A DNA stretch of 64,000 nt. Origin: Lewinellaceae bacterium. Lineage in GTDB: Bacteria > Bacteroidota > Bacteroidia > Chitinophagales > Saprospiraceae. This document shows, piece by piece, positions 45,561 to 54,861 of this stretch. Location of the stretch: contig JACJYL010000001.1 in the NCBI GenBank assembly GCA_020636105.1, positions 2,976,001 through 3,040,000 of the forward strand, read 5' to 3'. The notes beneath the pieces are model-generated. The model had not been told where the DNA came from. It ran no database searches and worked only from the letters and a program-made list of their open reading frames with translations. A program made the translations under genes and the position numbers. Numbering within the stretch: position 1 is the first letter of the stretch; every line of letters begins with the position of its first letter.

Positions 45561-46716
45561 ACCAAAACCTCCTGCCTTCCCGAGCCATTTTCCTTAACAA
45601 CGGACTACAGCGATAACGATCTTCATGGTACTCATGGTACAGGTCATCCATCCTTTCGACGCAAGTTTGAATACCGATCTCATCGGCCCATTTAAGCAGG
45701 CCTTTGGGATAGTTCACGCCCTGGGTCATGGACAAGTCAATATCTTCGCGGGAGGCTATGTTCAGGTAAAGAGCATCAGCGGCTTCATTGATGAGCATAA
45801 TCACTATCCTATCGACGATCTGCTGACCAAAAACTTCCTCCTTCATGGGTTCGGGCGGGATGGCCCCATCCCTGTAGTCGTAAAAACCTCTTGCTGATTT
45901 ACGGCCGAGATAGCCGGCATCCACAAGACTCTTTTGGACAAAGGAAGGCTTGTATCGGGGGTCGTAATAAAATGCCTGAAAAACCGATGCGGTGACTTTA
46001 TAATTCACATCATGGCCGATGTAATCCATCAAGGCAAAAGGTCCCATTCGGAACCCGCCCATAGAAGTCATGGCCCAGTCGATGGTTGCTATATCAGCAA
46101 ACCCTTCTTCCAAAATCCTGATCGCTTCGCCGTAAAAAGGCCGGGCGATGCGGTTGACGATAAACCCCGGAGTATCTTTGGCCGTGACCGGCAATTTTCC
46201 CCAATCCTTTATCAGGTCATACACTTGCTGAACAACGGCCTGGTCGGTCTGGATCGCCGGTACAATTTCCACGAGTTTCATCAAGGGAGCCGGGTTAAAA
46301 AAATGGATGCCGATTACCCTGCCCGGCATTTCACATGCCGCGGCTATGGAAGCCACCGAAAGCGAAGAAGTGTTGGTGGCCAAAATACAATCGTCGGAAA
46401 CAATATCCTCCATTTGGCCAAAAACGGCCTTTTTTACGCCAATGTCCTCCACAATAGCCTCAATCACCAGCCGGCAATTTTTTATATCATAGAGGCTATT
46501 GACAAAATGGACACGGCCCATGATGGTTTGCTGTTCCGTTTCATCCATCCTGCCTTTTTCCACGAGGCGTGAAAGGGTGGCGTTCAGTTTTTTTCCTGCA
46601 CTTTTTAAAGCTTCCGGATTGTTATCGTACAGATTGACCACGTGGCCGGCGGTGGAGGCTACCTGGGCGATCCCCAACCCCATGGTTCCGCTACCGATTA
46701 TGGCAACTTCTATCAT
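45559..46716 (-). CDS. 3-hydroxyacyl-CoA dehydrogenase, two C-terminal domains
   Basis: The product is 385 residues from the ATG at 46716 (MIEVAIIGSGTMGLGIAQV). The NAD-binding Rossmann domain is followed by FGQMEDIVSDDCILATNTSS and GIHFFNPAPLMKLVEIVP with the catalytic His, then two 3HCDH C-terminal domains, the first in NRIARPFYGEAIRILEEG and GFRMGPFALMDYIGHDVN, the second in NEAADALYLNIASREDIDLS. It resembles PaaH/PaaC-type enzymes that oxidise 3-hydroxyacyl-CoA, for example in phenylacetate or fatty-acid breakdown. Its start directly follows the stop of the DUF4197 gene. Confidence 0.93.
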   Translation of the reverse strand: MIEVAIIGSGTMGLGIAQVASTAGHVVNLYDNNPEALKSAGKKLNATLSRLVEKGRMDETEQQTIMGRVHFVNSLYDIKNCRLVIEAIVEDIGVKKAVFGQMEDIVSDDCILATNTSSLSVASIAAACEMPGRVIGIHFFNPAPLMKLVEIVPAIQTDQAVVQQVYDLIKDWGKLPVTAKDTPGFIVNRIARPFYGEAIRILEEGFADIATIDWAMTSMGGFRMGPFALMDYIGHDVNYKVTASVFQAFYYDPRYKPSFVQKSLVDAGYLGRKSARGFYDYRDGAIPPEPMKEEVFGQQIVDRIVIMLINEAADALYLNIASREDIDLSMTQGVNYPKGLLKWADEIGIQTCVERMDDLYHEYHEDRYRCSPLLRKMAREGRRFW

Positions 46717-46717
46717 A

Positions 46718-47428
46718 TTATTTATCCTGTTTTGCAAATACTCTTTTCAACAAATCTGTTGTCCTTGCGGCAATGTTATTGCGGATATTTTTCTCTTCTT
46801 TTTCCACCATACTGAACAAACCGTTCAATGCCTGCTTGGTCACATAATCGTCCAGATCCGCATCTACCTTTTCGATGAATGGGATTTTGTTGTAAGCCGT
46901 AACGGCATCAGACCAGTATTTACGGGCGTTGAATTTATCCAGGGATTCTACAATCACGGGGTTGAATTCCCTGTAAAGTTTATTGGAGGTGGCTCCTTCG
47001 AGATAGCGGGTGGCCGAATCATCGGCTCCCATCAGTACATTCATCACATCGCTGAAGGTCATGTTTTTGATGGCATCCACAAAAATAGGCTTGGCTTTTT
47101 TGGCAGCATCTTCCGCCCCACGATTTATTTTTTCCAGGATAATATCTTCCACATCCGAAAATCCGGGAATGTTTTTGAGCTTATCCGTAACTTTCCGTGC
47201 TTCCGGAGGCAGCAGAATCTTATAACTGCTTTTAAAATATCCGTCTTGCTGGGAAAGGGTTGCGGCACCTTTGCTGATGCCAGAGTCGAGAGCCTCTTTG
47301 AGTCCTGAAGCGATCTGGCTTTCAGTGAGTTCACCACTGCTTTCAAGAATGGTTCCAAGGGCGCTTTGGAGCTCAGCGCAGGCATACAATTGAGTCACCA
47401 GTATTAAGGCAAAGATCTTTTTGATCAT
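46718..47428 (-). CDS. DUF4197 lipoprotein
   Basis: The product is 236 residues from the ATG at 47428, which opens a lipoprotein signal (MIKKIFALILVTQLYACAEL, lipobox Cys near 17). The body matches DUF4197: ASGLKEALDSGISKGAATLS, ILLPPEARKV, DAIKNMTFSDVMNVLMG and EKEEKNIRNNIAART. The family is widespread in the Bacteroidota and Proteobacteria; I know no established function. It is likely anchored in a membrane. It is transcribed with the 3-hydroxyacyl-CoA dehydrogenase gene, whose start codon lies 1 bp past this stop. Confidence 0.9.
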   Translation of the reverse strand: MIKKIFALILVTQLYACAELQSALGTILESSGELTESQIASGLKEALDSGISKGAATLSQQDGYFKSSYKILLPPEARKVTDKLKNIPGFSDVEDIILEKINRGAEDAAKKAKPIFVDAIKNMTFSDVMNVLMGADDSATRYLEGATSNKLYREFNPVIVESLDKFNARKYWSDAVTAYNKIPFIEKVDADLDDYVTKQALNGLFSMVEKEEKNIRNNIAARTTDLLKRVFAKQDK

Positions 47429-47513
47429 TATTTTTTTCTTTTTATTATGAAAAATGTTCATCACATTTCTTAGAACGAAGTCCAAAGCCGTTGGATAGTT
47501 ATCAAAAAGTTAA

Positions 47514-47918
47514 TTAATCCTCCGGCAGTAATTCAAGCAGGTCAAAAAGGCGATTAATTTCAAAGGTTCCTGTTCTGATCTCTACGCTGGCTTTTTCCAC
47601 CCGACCGTCCAGGGGCGGATTCAATTTACTCAACTTGAGGCGCACTCCATTAATATTTTGAAAATGTTCTTCAATTCGATCAACGATTCGCATGGCTACC
47701 GTTTCAAGGAGTTTGGCAGGCTCCTTCATTTCAAGTTTACATAGATAAAATAAAGTTTCGTAATTGACGGACTTGAAAAGGTCATCTTCGATAGCGGCCT
47801 CATCAATTTCGGTATCGACAAATAAATGAATCAGGAATTCGTTACCCAGCACCTCTTCTTCTTCATAAAAGCCATGCCGGGCAAACAATTTTACCCCTTC
47901 CAGTGAAATGATCGCCAT
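47514..47918 (-). CDS. folB: Dihydroneopterin aldolase
   Basis: The product is 134 residues, about the usual length. It cleaves 7,8-dihydroneopterin in folate synthesis. SLEGVKLFARHGFYEEEEVLG is the classic N-terminal signature, with the catalytic-site Glu and the HG turn; NYETLFYLCKLEMKEPAKLLETVAMRI and VEIRTG follow. It is preceded by a lipoprotein gene 13 bp upstream on the same strand. Confidence 0.93.
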   Translation of the reverse strand: MAIISLEGVKLFARHGFYEEEEVLGNEFLIHLFVDTEIDEAAIEDDLFKSVNYETLFYLCKLEMKEPAKLLETVAMRIVDRIEEHFQNINGVRLKLSKLNPPLDGRVEKASVEIRTGTFEINRLFDLLELLPED

Positions 47919-47930
47919 ACTGTTGGATTA

Positions 47931-48515
47931 TTATTTTTTAGCCCAGTTTTTTAATCTAACCGGCACCTCGGCATTACGTTCTGCGTAAATTTTATCTTCG
48001 TTTTTATCCACATTTTTTACGCCAACATAAAGAATATCCTTTTCGATATCTACCATCACCGCTACTTTGGGATCACCGTTCCCCGGGCCCGCCTGTGCAG
48101 AGGTAAAGATATATCCGCCTTCTGCTTCAATAAGTGTCTCCTGTTTCCAAAGTTTCTGGATAGAGCTAAACAAATTTCCTCCCAGCAATAATTTCATCCT
48201 GGTCCTCAACACCTCATTGCCCAGAAAATTGACAGTACTCGGATACTGGTCTGCATATTTAACGAGATAATTCAACGGAACGGTTTCTGGTTTATAAGGC
48301 TCTGCAGGGGTAGACTCTTCTGCCTCATTGGATATTCTTTCCGACCGCTCTTGAGCCAATTCCCTTTCATTCATATCATTTCCACTGGCCGACGTTTCTG
48401 TTGTTACACTTTCTTCAGTGGATGCTGTTTGGGGGCCCGCTTCGGTCCCTCCCTGATTACAGGCTGCCAAAAATAAAAACATCAAGGCCCATAAGGTAAA
48501 TCGAATACTTTGCAT
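47931..48515 (-). CDS. Hypothetical lipoprotein with acidic Ser/Thr/Glu linker
   Basis: The product is 194 residues with a lipoprotein signal (MQSIRFTLWALMFLFLAACN, lipobox Cys near 19). A Ser/Thr/Glu-rich low-complexity region follows to about 75 and a compact C-terminal domain (about 75-194: VKYADQYPSTVNFLGNEVLR, EGGYIFTSAQAGPGNGDPK, DILYVGVKNVDKNEDK). No family is recognised. The promoter-like TATCTTTG at 48550-48557 is 35 nt upstream. Confidence 0.8.
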   Translation of the reverse strand: MQSIRFTLWALMFLFLAACNQGGTEAGPQTASTEESVTTETSASGNDMNERELAQERSERISNEAEESTPAEPYKPETVPLNYLVKYADQYPSTVNFLGNEVLRTRMKLLLGGNLFSSIQKLWKQETLIEAEGGYIFTSAQAGPGNGDPKVAVMVDIEKDILYVGVKNVDKNEDKIYAERNAEVPVRLKNWAKK

Positions 48516-48549
48516 ATTTTTAAAATTTAAAATTTCAAATAATTCGCCA

Positions 48550-48557
48550 CAAAGATA
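48550..48557 (-). promoter_or_regulatory. Candidate -7 box of the lipoprotein-folB unit
   Basis: The minus strand reads TATCTTTG, 35 nt before the ATG at 48515. No TTG at -33 is visible. Confidence 0.45.
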
Positions 48558-48597
48558 TTAATTATCCTCCAGTCATTTATCTAATCTCCGAATTACG

Positions 48598-48605
48598 TAC
48601 ATTTG
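48598..48605 (+). promoter_or_regulatory. Candidate -7 box of the glutaryl-CoA dehydrogenase gene
   Basis: TACATTTG, 36 nt before the ATG at 48641. A TTT lies 19 nt further upstream in place of TTG. Confidence 0.45.
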
Positions 48606-48640
48606 CACTTAATTTTCCTAACCAGTTCAAATGTAAAAAA

Positions 48641-49858
48641 ATGAGCGAAAATAATGGCAACCCCCTGGTAATGAAAAAAACGAAAGAAGATCGTTTCCAA
48701 AGTCATGACTACTACAATATCGATGCATTATTGGCTGAAGACCATCTGCTTGCCCGCGAAGCGGTACGGGATTGGGTGAAGCAGGAAGTATCTCCCATCA
48801 TCGAAGAACATTTTGAAAAAGCGATATGCCCTCACCACCTTTTTAGAGGATTGGGGGAAATCGGCGCATTCGGCCCCAGTATTCCGGTGGAATATGGCGG
48901 CGGCGGAATGGATGAAATGGCTTATGGGATCATCATGCAGGAGCTTGAGCGCGGAGATTCCGGTATTCGCTCCATGGCATCGGTACAAAGCTCTCTGGTG
49001 ATGTACCCGATTTACCGTTATGCTACCGAAGAACAAAAGAGAAAATATCTTCCCAAACTGGCGACCGGTGAGATGATTGGCTGTTTCGGGCTGACAGAGC
49101 CGGATCATGGTTCCAACCCCGGCGGGATGGTCACCAACATAAAAGAAGATGGTGATGCCTACATTCTCAATGGGGCAAAAATGTGGATCACCAATTCACC
49201 TGTGGCAGACATTGCCGTGGTTTGGGCCAAGGATGAGGAAGGAAAAATTCGTGGAATGGTCGTGGAAAAAGGAACAAAAGGATTTACCGCCCCTGAAATT
49301 CACGGCAAATTATCACTACGTGCCTCCATTACCGGCGAACTCGTTTTTGAGGACGTTCGGGTGCCAAAAGCCAATGTATTCCCTGACATTAAAGGATTAA
49401 AAGGACCTTTGTCCTGTTTGTCCAAAGCTCGTTACGGAATCGCATGGGGCGCCGTCGGTGCAGCATTGGATTGTTACGATTCTGCACTCCGTTATTCCCA
49501 GGAACGCATCCAGTTTGGCAAACCTATTGGTCAGTTTCAGCTCACGCAAAAGAAACTGGCTGAAATGATCACCGAAATCACCAAGGCGCAACTAATGGTA
49601 TGGCGACTGGGCACGCTGGCCAACAAGGGAGAAGCTACTCCAGCCCAGATTTCCATGGCCAAACGGAATAATGTAGATATGGCACTCACCATTGCTCGTG
49701 AGGCGCGACAAATCCATGGTGGTATGGGAATCACCAATGAATACCCGATCATGAGACATATGATGAACCTGGAATCCGTGATCACCTACGAAGGGACACA
49801 TGATGTGCACTTACTCATTACCGGACATGATGTTACCGGGTTGAATGCCTTCAGTTAA
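48641..49858 (+). CDS. gcdH: Glutaryl-CoA dehydrogenase
   Basis: The product is 405 residues, an acyl-CoA dehydrogenase. It has FAD- and substrate-binding motifs (IGCFGLTEPDHGSNPGGM, AKMWITNSPVADI), the catalytic Glu in YEGTHDVHLLI and the characteristic RIQFGKPIGQFQLTQKKLAE and QIHGGMGITNEYPI. The HGKLSLRASITGELVFEDV stretch and the substrate-region Ser/Arg (SVQSSLVMYPIYRYATEEQ) match the glutaryl-CoA branch, which oxidatively decarboxylates glutaryl-CoA to crotonyl-CoA in lysine and tryptophan breakdown. No ETF or other lysine-pathway gene is adjacent. It is probably transcribed alone. Confidence 0.9.
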   Translation: MSENNGNPLVMKKTKEDRFQSHDYYNIDALLAEDHLLAREAVRDWVKQEVSPIIEEHFEKAICPHHLFRGLGEIGAFGPSIPVEYGGGGMDEMAYGIIMQELERGDSGIRSMASVQSSLVMYPIYRYATEEQKRKYLPKLATGEMIGCFGLTEPDHGSNPGGMVTNIKEDGDAYILNGAKMWITNSPVADIAVVWAKDEEGKIRGMVVEKGTKGFTAPEIHGKLSLRASITGELVFEDVRVPKANVFPDIKGLKGPLSCLSKARYGIAWGAVGAALDCYDSALRYSQERIQFGKPIGQFQLTQKKLAEMITEITKAQLMVWRLGTLANKGEATPAQISMAKRNNVDMALTIAREARQIHGGMGITNEYPIMRHMMNLESVITYEGTHDVHLLITGHDVTGLNAFS

Positions 49859-50185
49859 TTCGAGTCCGGGTCCATTCATAAAAAACAGCTCCTGTCATCA
49901 CCGTACTGACTTCCTGTCTTTCCGGTGATGGCAGACAGCGACATACAACTTTTTGTACGTTAATAAGTCGTTAAATATTAGTCGATTATATTCAAAATTG
50001 ATAATTTTATACTTTATACAAAACAATGTCCCCGGTTAAAAACGTTTATAGACGATAGAGGTAACAAAGAAAAAAATAACCTTTGTAGCCCTTAATGCAA
50101 AATGCTTTTTTCATTCATAATGAATAGAAACAACCATCCATTTATTGGATGAAATAAAGTATAAGCCTGTATAAAAATAAATACT
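49859..50185. other. Intergenic region with hairpins
   Basis: No coding region is supported. It contains CTGTCATCACCG (49892-49903) pairing with 49923-49934 with one G-T pair, and a related CCTGTCT...AGACAG palindrome at 49914-49937. The rest is A+T-rich (49960-50180), presumably holding the OmpA-gene promoter. Confidence 0.5.
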
Positions 50186-51340
50186 ATGAAGAGGAGTTTC
50201 CTGGCTGTTACTGTTTTAGCCCTTATGTTTACCACCCAACTTTACGGGCAAACAGATACGATCTATTTAACCAACCCATCGTTTGAGGATTTTCCCCAGC
50301 CGAGTCATCCTCCACGTGGATGGACAGATTGCGGATGGCCCTTAGAATCCCCGCCGGATACACATCCTGCCGGAAATTTCGAAGTGGTAAAACCTGCTTA
50401 CGACGGCGCCACCTATCTAGGCATGGTAGTAAGGGATAACGAAACATGGGAATCCGTCAGCCAACGTTTAAGTCAGCCCATGAAAGCCGGTAACTGTTAT
50501 TCATTCACCATTATGCTGGCTCGCTCCGAGTTATATGTAAGTGTTAGCCAGGCCAGAGGGGAAGATGCTAATTATACAACGCCTGTCAAATTAAAAATAT
50601 ACGGGGGCTTAAATGCCTGTGGCAGAAATGAGATATTGGGGGAAACAAAGGAAATAGTGAACCATCGTTGGGTAGAATACAAATTCAAATTTGAGCCCAG
50701 CGAAGATTTTTCATACATCACCTTGGAAGCCTTTTATAAAACCCCCACCTTGTTTCCCTACAATGGTAATGTGCTGCTGGACAAAGCTTCTGCTATAGTA
50801 CCCGTTCCATGTGAGGAATTGGTAGCCACCAATGAAGATATTCCTGAACCTGATCCTAAACCAGCCCCAAAAAAACCTCAGCCTCCAAAGCCGGATCCTA
50901 AAAAAAATGACCCCGTTCCCCCGAAATCTACTCCCGAACCTAAAAAAGATGTCACCCTGGCAGGGGTGGAAAGAGCTGAGCTGAAAGAAGGCCAGGTCAT
51001 TCAACTCAAAAATGTTTACTTCAAGGCCGACAGTAGCAGCATTACCGCGGAATCTTATGAGGCGCTGAATAACATCTATGATTTTCTAAGTACCAATAAA
51101 GATGTTGCCATTGAAATAGGCGGACATACCAATTCCAAGCCAAGTCACGATTTTGCCGATAATCTTTCGAACGAGCGGGCAAAATCCGTTATGACTTATC
51201 TCGTCAATAAAGGGATTGACCCCAAGCGCATCAAATACAAAGGCTACGGCAAACGCAACCCGATTTCGACCAACAGTACTCCCGAAGGAAGGAAATTAAA
51301 TCAAAGAGTGGAAATAAAAATTCTTAATTTTAATGGTTGA
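50186..51340 (+). CDS. OmpA-family outer-membrane protein with N-terminal beta-sandwich domain
   Basis: The product is 384 residues: signal peptide (MKRSFLAVTVLALMFTTQLYG), a beta-sandwich-like domain (about 25-205, starting TIYLTNPSFEDFP), a Pro/Lys-rich linker (about 213-255, PEPDPKPAPKKPQPPKPD) and the OmpA peptidoglycan-binding domain (about 265-384: LKNVYFKADSSSI, GGHTNSKPSHDFADNLSNERA, GYGKRNPISTNSTPEGRKLN). It likely links the outer membrane to peptidoglycan and displays the first domain. The motif usually GHTD reads GHTN. Its 3' end overlaps the convergent aroA stop by 11 bp. Confidence 0.9.
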   Translation: MKRSFLAVTVLALMFTTQLYGQTDTIYLTNPSFEDFPQPSHPPRGWTDCGWPLESPPDTHPAGNFEVVKPAYDGATYLGMVVRDNETWESVSQRLSQPMKAGNCYSFTIMLARSELYVSVSQARGEDANYTTPVKLKIYGGLNACGRNEILGETKEIVNHRWVEYKFKFEPSEDFSYITLEAFYKTPTLFPYNGNVLLDKASAIVPVPCEELVATNEDIPEPDPKPAPKKPQPPKPDPKKNDPVPPKSTPEPKKDVTLAGVERAELKEGQVIQLKNVYFKADSSSITAESYEALNNIYDFLSTNKDVAIEIGGHTNSKPSHDFADNLSNERAKSVMTYLVNKGIDPKRIKYKGYGKRNPISTNSTPEGRKLNQRVEIKILNFNG

Positions 51341-52580
51341 GGTGCTCGATTTCAAAACCCAGTTTTTTAAGGTCATTCCAAAAATCAGGGTATGATTTTA
51401 CCACCACCATTGGCTCTTCGATGAGGATTTTCCCCATCATGGCAAGTGGTGCAAAAGCCATGGCCATCCTGTGGTCTTCATAAGTGGAAAAAACAGGAGG
51501 TACGTCCCATTCAGCCCTGCCTTCCAGCAGGTAGTATTCTTTCGTATCTTTGGTAATTTGAGGCGGTAACAGGTTGAACCATGTTTTCACCTTGCCTAAT
51601 TCTTGCTGAAGGGCCTTGATCCTATCCGTTTCTTTGATTTTGAGCGTCTTTAACCCTGAAAACAACCCGTGTATTCCGGCGCCGGCACAGACCACCGCCA
51701 GCGTTTGGGCCAAATCCGGGCATTCGATGAAATCCCATTCAAAAACATCCTCCGGAGGGGCATTTCTGGAAAGCCGGATGCCCTGTGCTGTATAAGTCGT
51801 TTGTATCCCAAACCCGTTCATCATTTCTGCCAGCACTGCATCACCCTGAACACTATGCTCAAATAATCCTTCCAGCTCCAGATCAACCTTTTCTGCAAAA
51901 ACAGCCATTGCATAATAATAGGAAGCCGCAGACCAGTCGGCCTCGACCTTAAACGGCCTCGCCTTGTATTTTTGAGGGGCTATCCGGATGATATTTCCTT
52001 CCCAACTATGGGTGACCCCAAAGTATTCCATGGTTTTTAAGGTCATTTGAATATAGGGCAATGAAACGATCTCTCCATCAAGGGTCAGCGACAGGCCGCC
52101 AGGCAAGACCGGGGCGATCATCAAAAGGGCTGAAATATACTGACTGCTGGTATTAGCCGGGATAGCCAGTTCGTTTTTTGTTCCTATCTTTTCAGGTGCG
52201 TGAATCTTCAATGGCGGGTACCCTTCTTTTTCAACATATTCAATGTTCGCTCCAAGTTGACGGAGTGCCTCGACGAGTACTTTTATGGGACGCTGTTTCA
52301 TGCGGTCGCTTCCCGTGAGCAATTGAGTACCTTCTTTCAGGGACAAATATGCGGTAAGAAAACGGAAGGTGGTTCCGGCAGGACCTGCGTCCTTCAAATC
52401 CTCTTCTGAGGACAACAACTTTTCGAGGAGGTCCGTATCCCGGGCATTGGCCAGCTTAAATATTTCAAAATTTTCCTCACAAAGTGCCTGAATGATAAGT
52501 ACCCTGTTGCTGATACTCTTGGAGCCGGCAAGTGAAATTTTTCCTGTAAGTTCTTTTTTCGGGAAACGGAGAGAAAGCAT
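51330..52580 (-). CDS. aroA: 3-phosphoshikimate 1-carboxyvinyltransferase (EPSP synthase)
   Basis: The product is 416 residues, slightly short of the E. coli enzyme. It joins phosphoenolpyruvate to shikimate 3-phosphate in aromatic amino-acid synthesis. Diagnostic segments are GSKSISNRVLIIQAL, AGTTFRFLTAYLS, GSDRMKQRPIKVLVEALRQLG, WSAASYYYAMA, LKTLKIKETDRIKALQQEL and STYEDHRMAMAFAPL. The KxxTDR and GSDRMxxRP motifs carry active-site residues. No other shikimate gene is adjacent. Its stop overlaps the OmpA gene stop. Confidence 0.94.
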   Translation of the reverse strand: MLSLRFPKKELTGKISLAGSKSISNRVLIIQALCEENFEIFKLANARDTDLLEKLLSSEEDLKDAGPAGTTFRFLTAYLSLKEGTQLLTGSDRMKQRPIKVLVEALRQLGANIEYVEKEGYPPLKIHAPEKIGTKNELAIPANTSSQYISALLMIAPVLPGGLSLTLDGEIVSLPYIQMTLKTMEYFGVTHSWEGNIIRIAPQKYKARPFKVEADWSAASYYYAMAVFAEKVDLELEGLFEHSVQGDAVLAEMMNGFGIQTTYTAQGIRLSRNAPPEDVFEWDFIECPDLAQTLAVVCAGAGIHGLFSGLKTLKIKETDRIKALQQELGKVKTWFNLLPPQITKDTKEYYLLEGRAEWDVPPVFSTYEDHRMAMAFAPLAMMGKILIEEPMVVVKSYPDFWNDLKKLGFEIEHLNH

Positions 52581-52640
52581 GGCTGGTTGACTGGTTGACT
52601 TGTTGCTGGTTGAAAAGGAAAGGCGGAATACTTGATACTA

Positions 52641-52688
52641 GTTGCCCGTTAATGGAGTGCGAAAACCAACAAACCATTAACGGGCAAC
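52641..52688. repeat. Perfect 15-bp inverted repeat downstream of ftsH
   Basis: GTTGCCCGTTAATGG (52641-52655) pairs with 52674-52688; the loop is 18 nt. No T-run follows on either strand. Confidence 0.65.
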
Positions 52689-52708
52689 CGGCCAAAAAAC
52701 TATTTTAC

Positions 52709-54709
52709 TTATGATTCGGAATCTTCTGTCTGGATACTGGAATCAACTTGAGGGACAACTTCTTTTTCCACCTCAGGAACAGGCTCTTCATCCGGGAAAG
52801 GACGGGGCCCAATGAGTTTCACCAGGTCAGATTTGATCAAAACTTCTTTTTCCAGCAGTGTTTGAGCGAGGATTTCCAATTCATCCCTGTATTTCCTCAA
52901 CAGGCTTTTGGCCCTGTCGTATTGTTCGTCCAGCATTTTCCGTACTTCATCATCGATAAGCCTGCCTGTTTCGTCAGAGTAAGGTTTATTGAACTGGTCT
53001 CTCTGCATTCCGTAAAAAGAGATCTGGCCGACTTTTTCATTCATTCCATAAATGGTGATCATGCTGTAAGCCATGCTGGTGATCCGATCCAGGTCATTTT
53101 GTGCTCCGGTAGATATTTCTCCGAATACAATTTCTTCGGCTGCCCGTCCTCCGAAAGTCATACACATACGATCGAGCAACTGATCCGTAACGGTGATGTA
53201 TTCATCTTTAGGCAAATACTGCGCATATCCAAGCGTACCAATGCCTCTGGGGACGATGGTGACTTTCACCAGAGGAGAAGCATGTTGGAGGAACCATCCG
53301 CAGATAGCATGTCCGGCTTCGTGATAAGCGATAATTTTTTTCTCCCGGGGCGAGATGAGTTTACTCCTCCGCTCCAGTCCACCGATCACTTTATCCAAAG
53401 CGTAGTTGAAATCTTCCATTTCAACAGACTTTTTATTTTTTCTGGCGGCAATAAGTGCTGCTTCGTTACAGACATTGGCAATTTCAGCTCCTGCAAATCC
53501 GGGGGTCATTTCAGCGAGAATGGCCGGATCGATCCCGTCGGACTTTTTGATGCTTTTAAGGTGAACCTTAAATATAGCTTCGCGCTCTTTGAGGTCGGGT
53601 CTTTCCAAACCGATCTGACGGTCGAAACGTCCGGGACGCAACAGGGCGCTGTCCAGTACATCCGGCCGGTTGGTTGCAGCCATCAGGATAACCCCTTTGT
53701 CTGTACTAAATCCATCCATTTCCACCAGCAACTGGTTGAGTGTATTCTCACGCTCATCATTCCCTCCCTGGAAATTTCCACGGCCACGGGCACGTCCTAT
53801 AGCATCAATCTCATCGATAAAAACGATACAAGGTGCTTTTTCACGGGCTTGTTTGAACAGGTCACGCACTCTTGAAGCACCTACTCCAACAAACATTTCA
53901 ACGAAATCAGAACCCGAAATAGAAAAGAAAGGAACTCCTGCCTCACCGGCAACGGCTTTTGCGAGGAGGGTTTTTCCTGTTCCCGGAGGGCCTACGAGCA
54001 GCACGCCTTTAGGTATTTTCCCTCCCAGGGCAGTATATTTTTTAGGGTTTTTTAGGAAATCCACTACTTCCATTACCTCTTCCTTAGCTTCTTCAAGGCC
54101 TGCCACGTCTTCAAAGGTGATGTCAACTTTTGCATTCTGGTCAAAAAGTTTGGCTTTGGATTTTCCGATATTGAATATCTGGGCACCGGCACCGCCTGCG
54201 CCACCGCCTACCCGACGGATGATGAACAGCCAGATAAGGATAAACAAACCAATAGGAATGATCCAACTCAGCAAAGTGCTGATCCAACTTGGCTGACTCT
54301 TAAAAGTAGGATAAATGCGCTCGTCCCTTGGGATATTTTGTTCATCCTGAGCTGCGGTCAAAAAGGTATTAAACGATTCTTTGTCCCCAATTTCAATCCA
54401 GTAATGAGGTCTTGGTCCGCCGAGTTTACTCTTGGCAGCATCCTGGTACTCGGGTTTGTCCAGACTTTCCTTGGTAAGGTAAATCTGGCCAATCTTATTT
54501 TCTGCGACAACTATTTTTTCAACAGCACGGTCAGCAATCATTTTGTCCAGACGATTAAACGAGATTTGCTCGTTGCTGCTCTCTGAAACACTGTAAAAAT
54601 TTATGGCCAACAACACTAATGCAATGGCTCCGTAAATCCAATATGAGCTAAACTTAGGCATCATTGGAGGAGGTGTATTATTGTCGTTGTTGTTATTCTT
54701 ATTCTCCAT
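52709..54709 (-). CDS. ftsH: ATP-dependent zinc metalloprotease FtsH
   Basis: The product is 666 residues. Two membrane segments (about 20-38 and about 150-168) precede the AAA domain: Walker A GPPGTGKTLLAKA, Walker B FIDEIDAIGRARG, then the second region of homology (NRPDVLDSALLRPGRFDRQI). The zinc protease domain has HEAGHAICGWF and the third-ligand region further on. A 35-residue acidic tail ends the chain. It degrades misfolded and regulatory membrane proteins. It follows rsfS on the same strand after 152 bp. Confidence 0.98.
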   Translation of the reverse strand: MENKNNNNDNNTPPPMMPKFSSYWIYGAIALVLLAINFYSVSESSNEQISFNRLDKMIADRAVEKIVVAENKIGQIYLTKESLDKPEYQDAAKSKLGGPRPHYWIEIGDKESFNTFLTAAQDEQNIPRDERIYPTFKSQPSWISTLLSWIIPIGLFILIWLFIIRRVGGGAGGAGAQIFNIGKSKAKLFDQNAKVDITFEDVAGLEEAKEEVMEVVDFLKNPKKYTALGGKIPKGVLLVGPPGTGKTLLAKAVAGEAGVPFFSISGSDFVEMFVGVGASRVRDLFKQAREKAPCIVFIDEIDAIGRARGRGNFQGGNDERENTLNQLLVEMDGFSTDKGVILMAATNRPDVLDSALLRPGRFDRQIGLERPDLKEREAIFKVHLKSIKKSDGIDPAILAEMTPGFAGAEIANVCNEAALIAARKNKKSVEMEDFNYALDKVIGGLERRSKLISPREKKIIAYHEAGHAICGWFLQHASPLVKVTIVPRGIGTLGYAQYLPKDEYITVTDQLLDRMCMTFGGRAAEEIVFGEISTGAQNDLDRITSMAYSMITIYGMNEKVGQISFYGMQRDQFNKPYSDETGRLIDDEVRKMLDEQYDRAKSLLRKYRDELEILAQTLLEKEVLIKSDLVKLIGPRPFPDEEPVPEVEKEVVPQVDSSIQTEDSES

Positions 54710-54861
54710 TTCTTTTTTTTCTGTTCATCCGGCCTTCCCGGCATAGGTAAAGAAGTCTGATCTTTTTATAATTTATCCTTTGATAACGCTTATGAGGGCT
54801 TTTCGTTGCCACTTTTCGTCAAAACTATTTAAATTAGGGATTAAACCAACTTTAAAATAGG

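Noticed and set aside
45195..45695. Plus-strand ORF of 166 codons across the tandem array
   Set aside because: It is created by the repeat; low-complexity Phe/Ser/Tyr/Leu content from a 20-bp period, with no family similarity, and it runs against the dehydrogenase gene.
52748..53875. Plus-strand ORF opposite ftsH
   Set aside because: Antisense shadow of a well-conserved AAA protease; no recognisable motifs.
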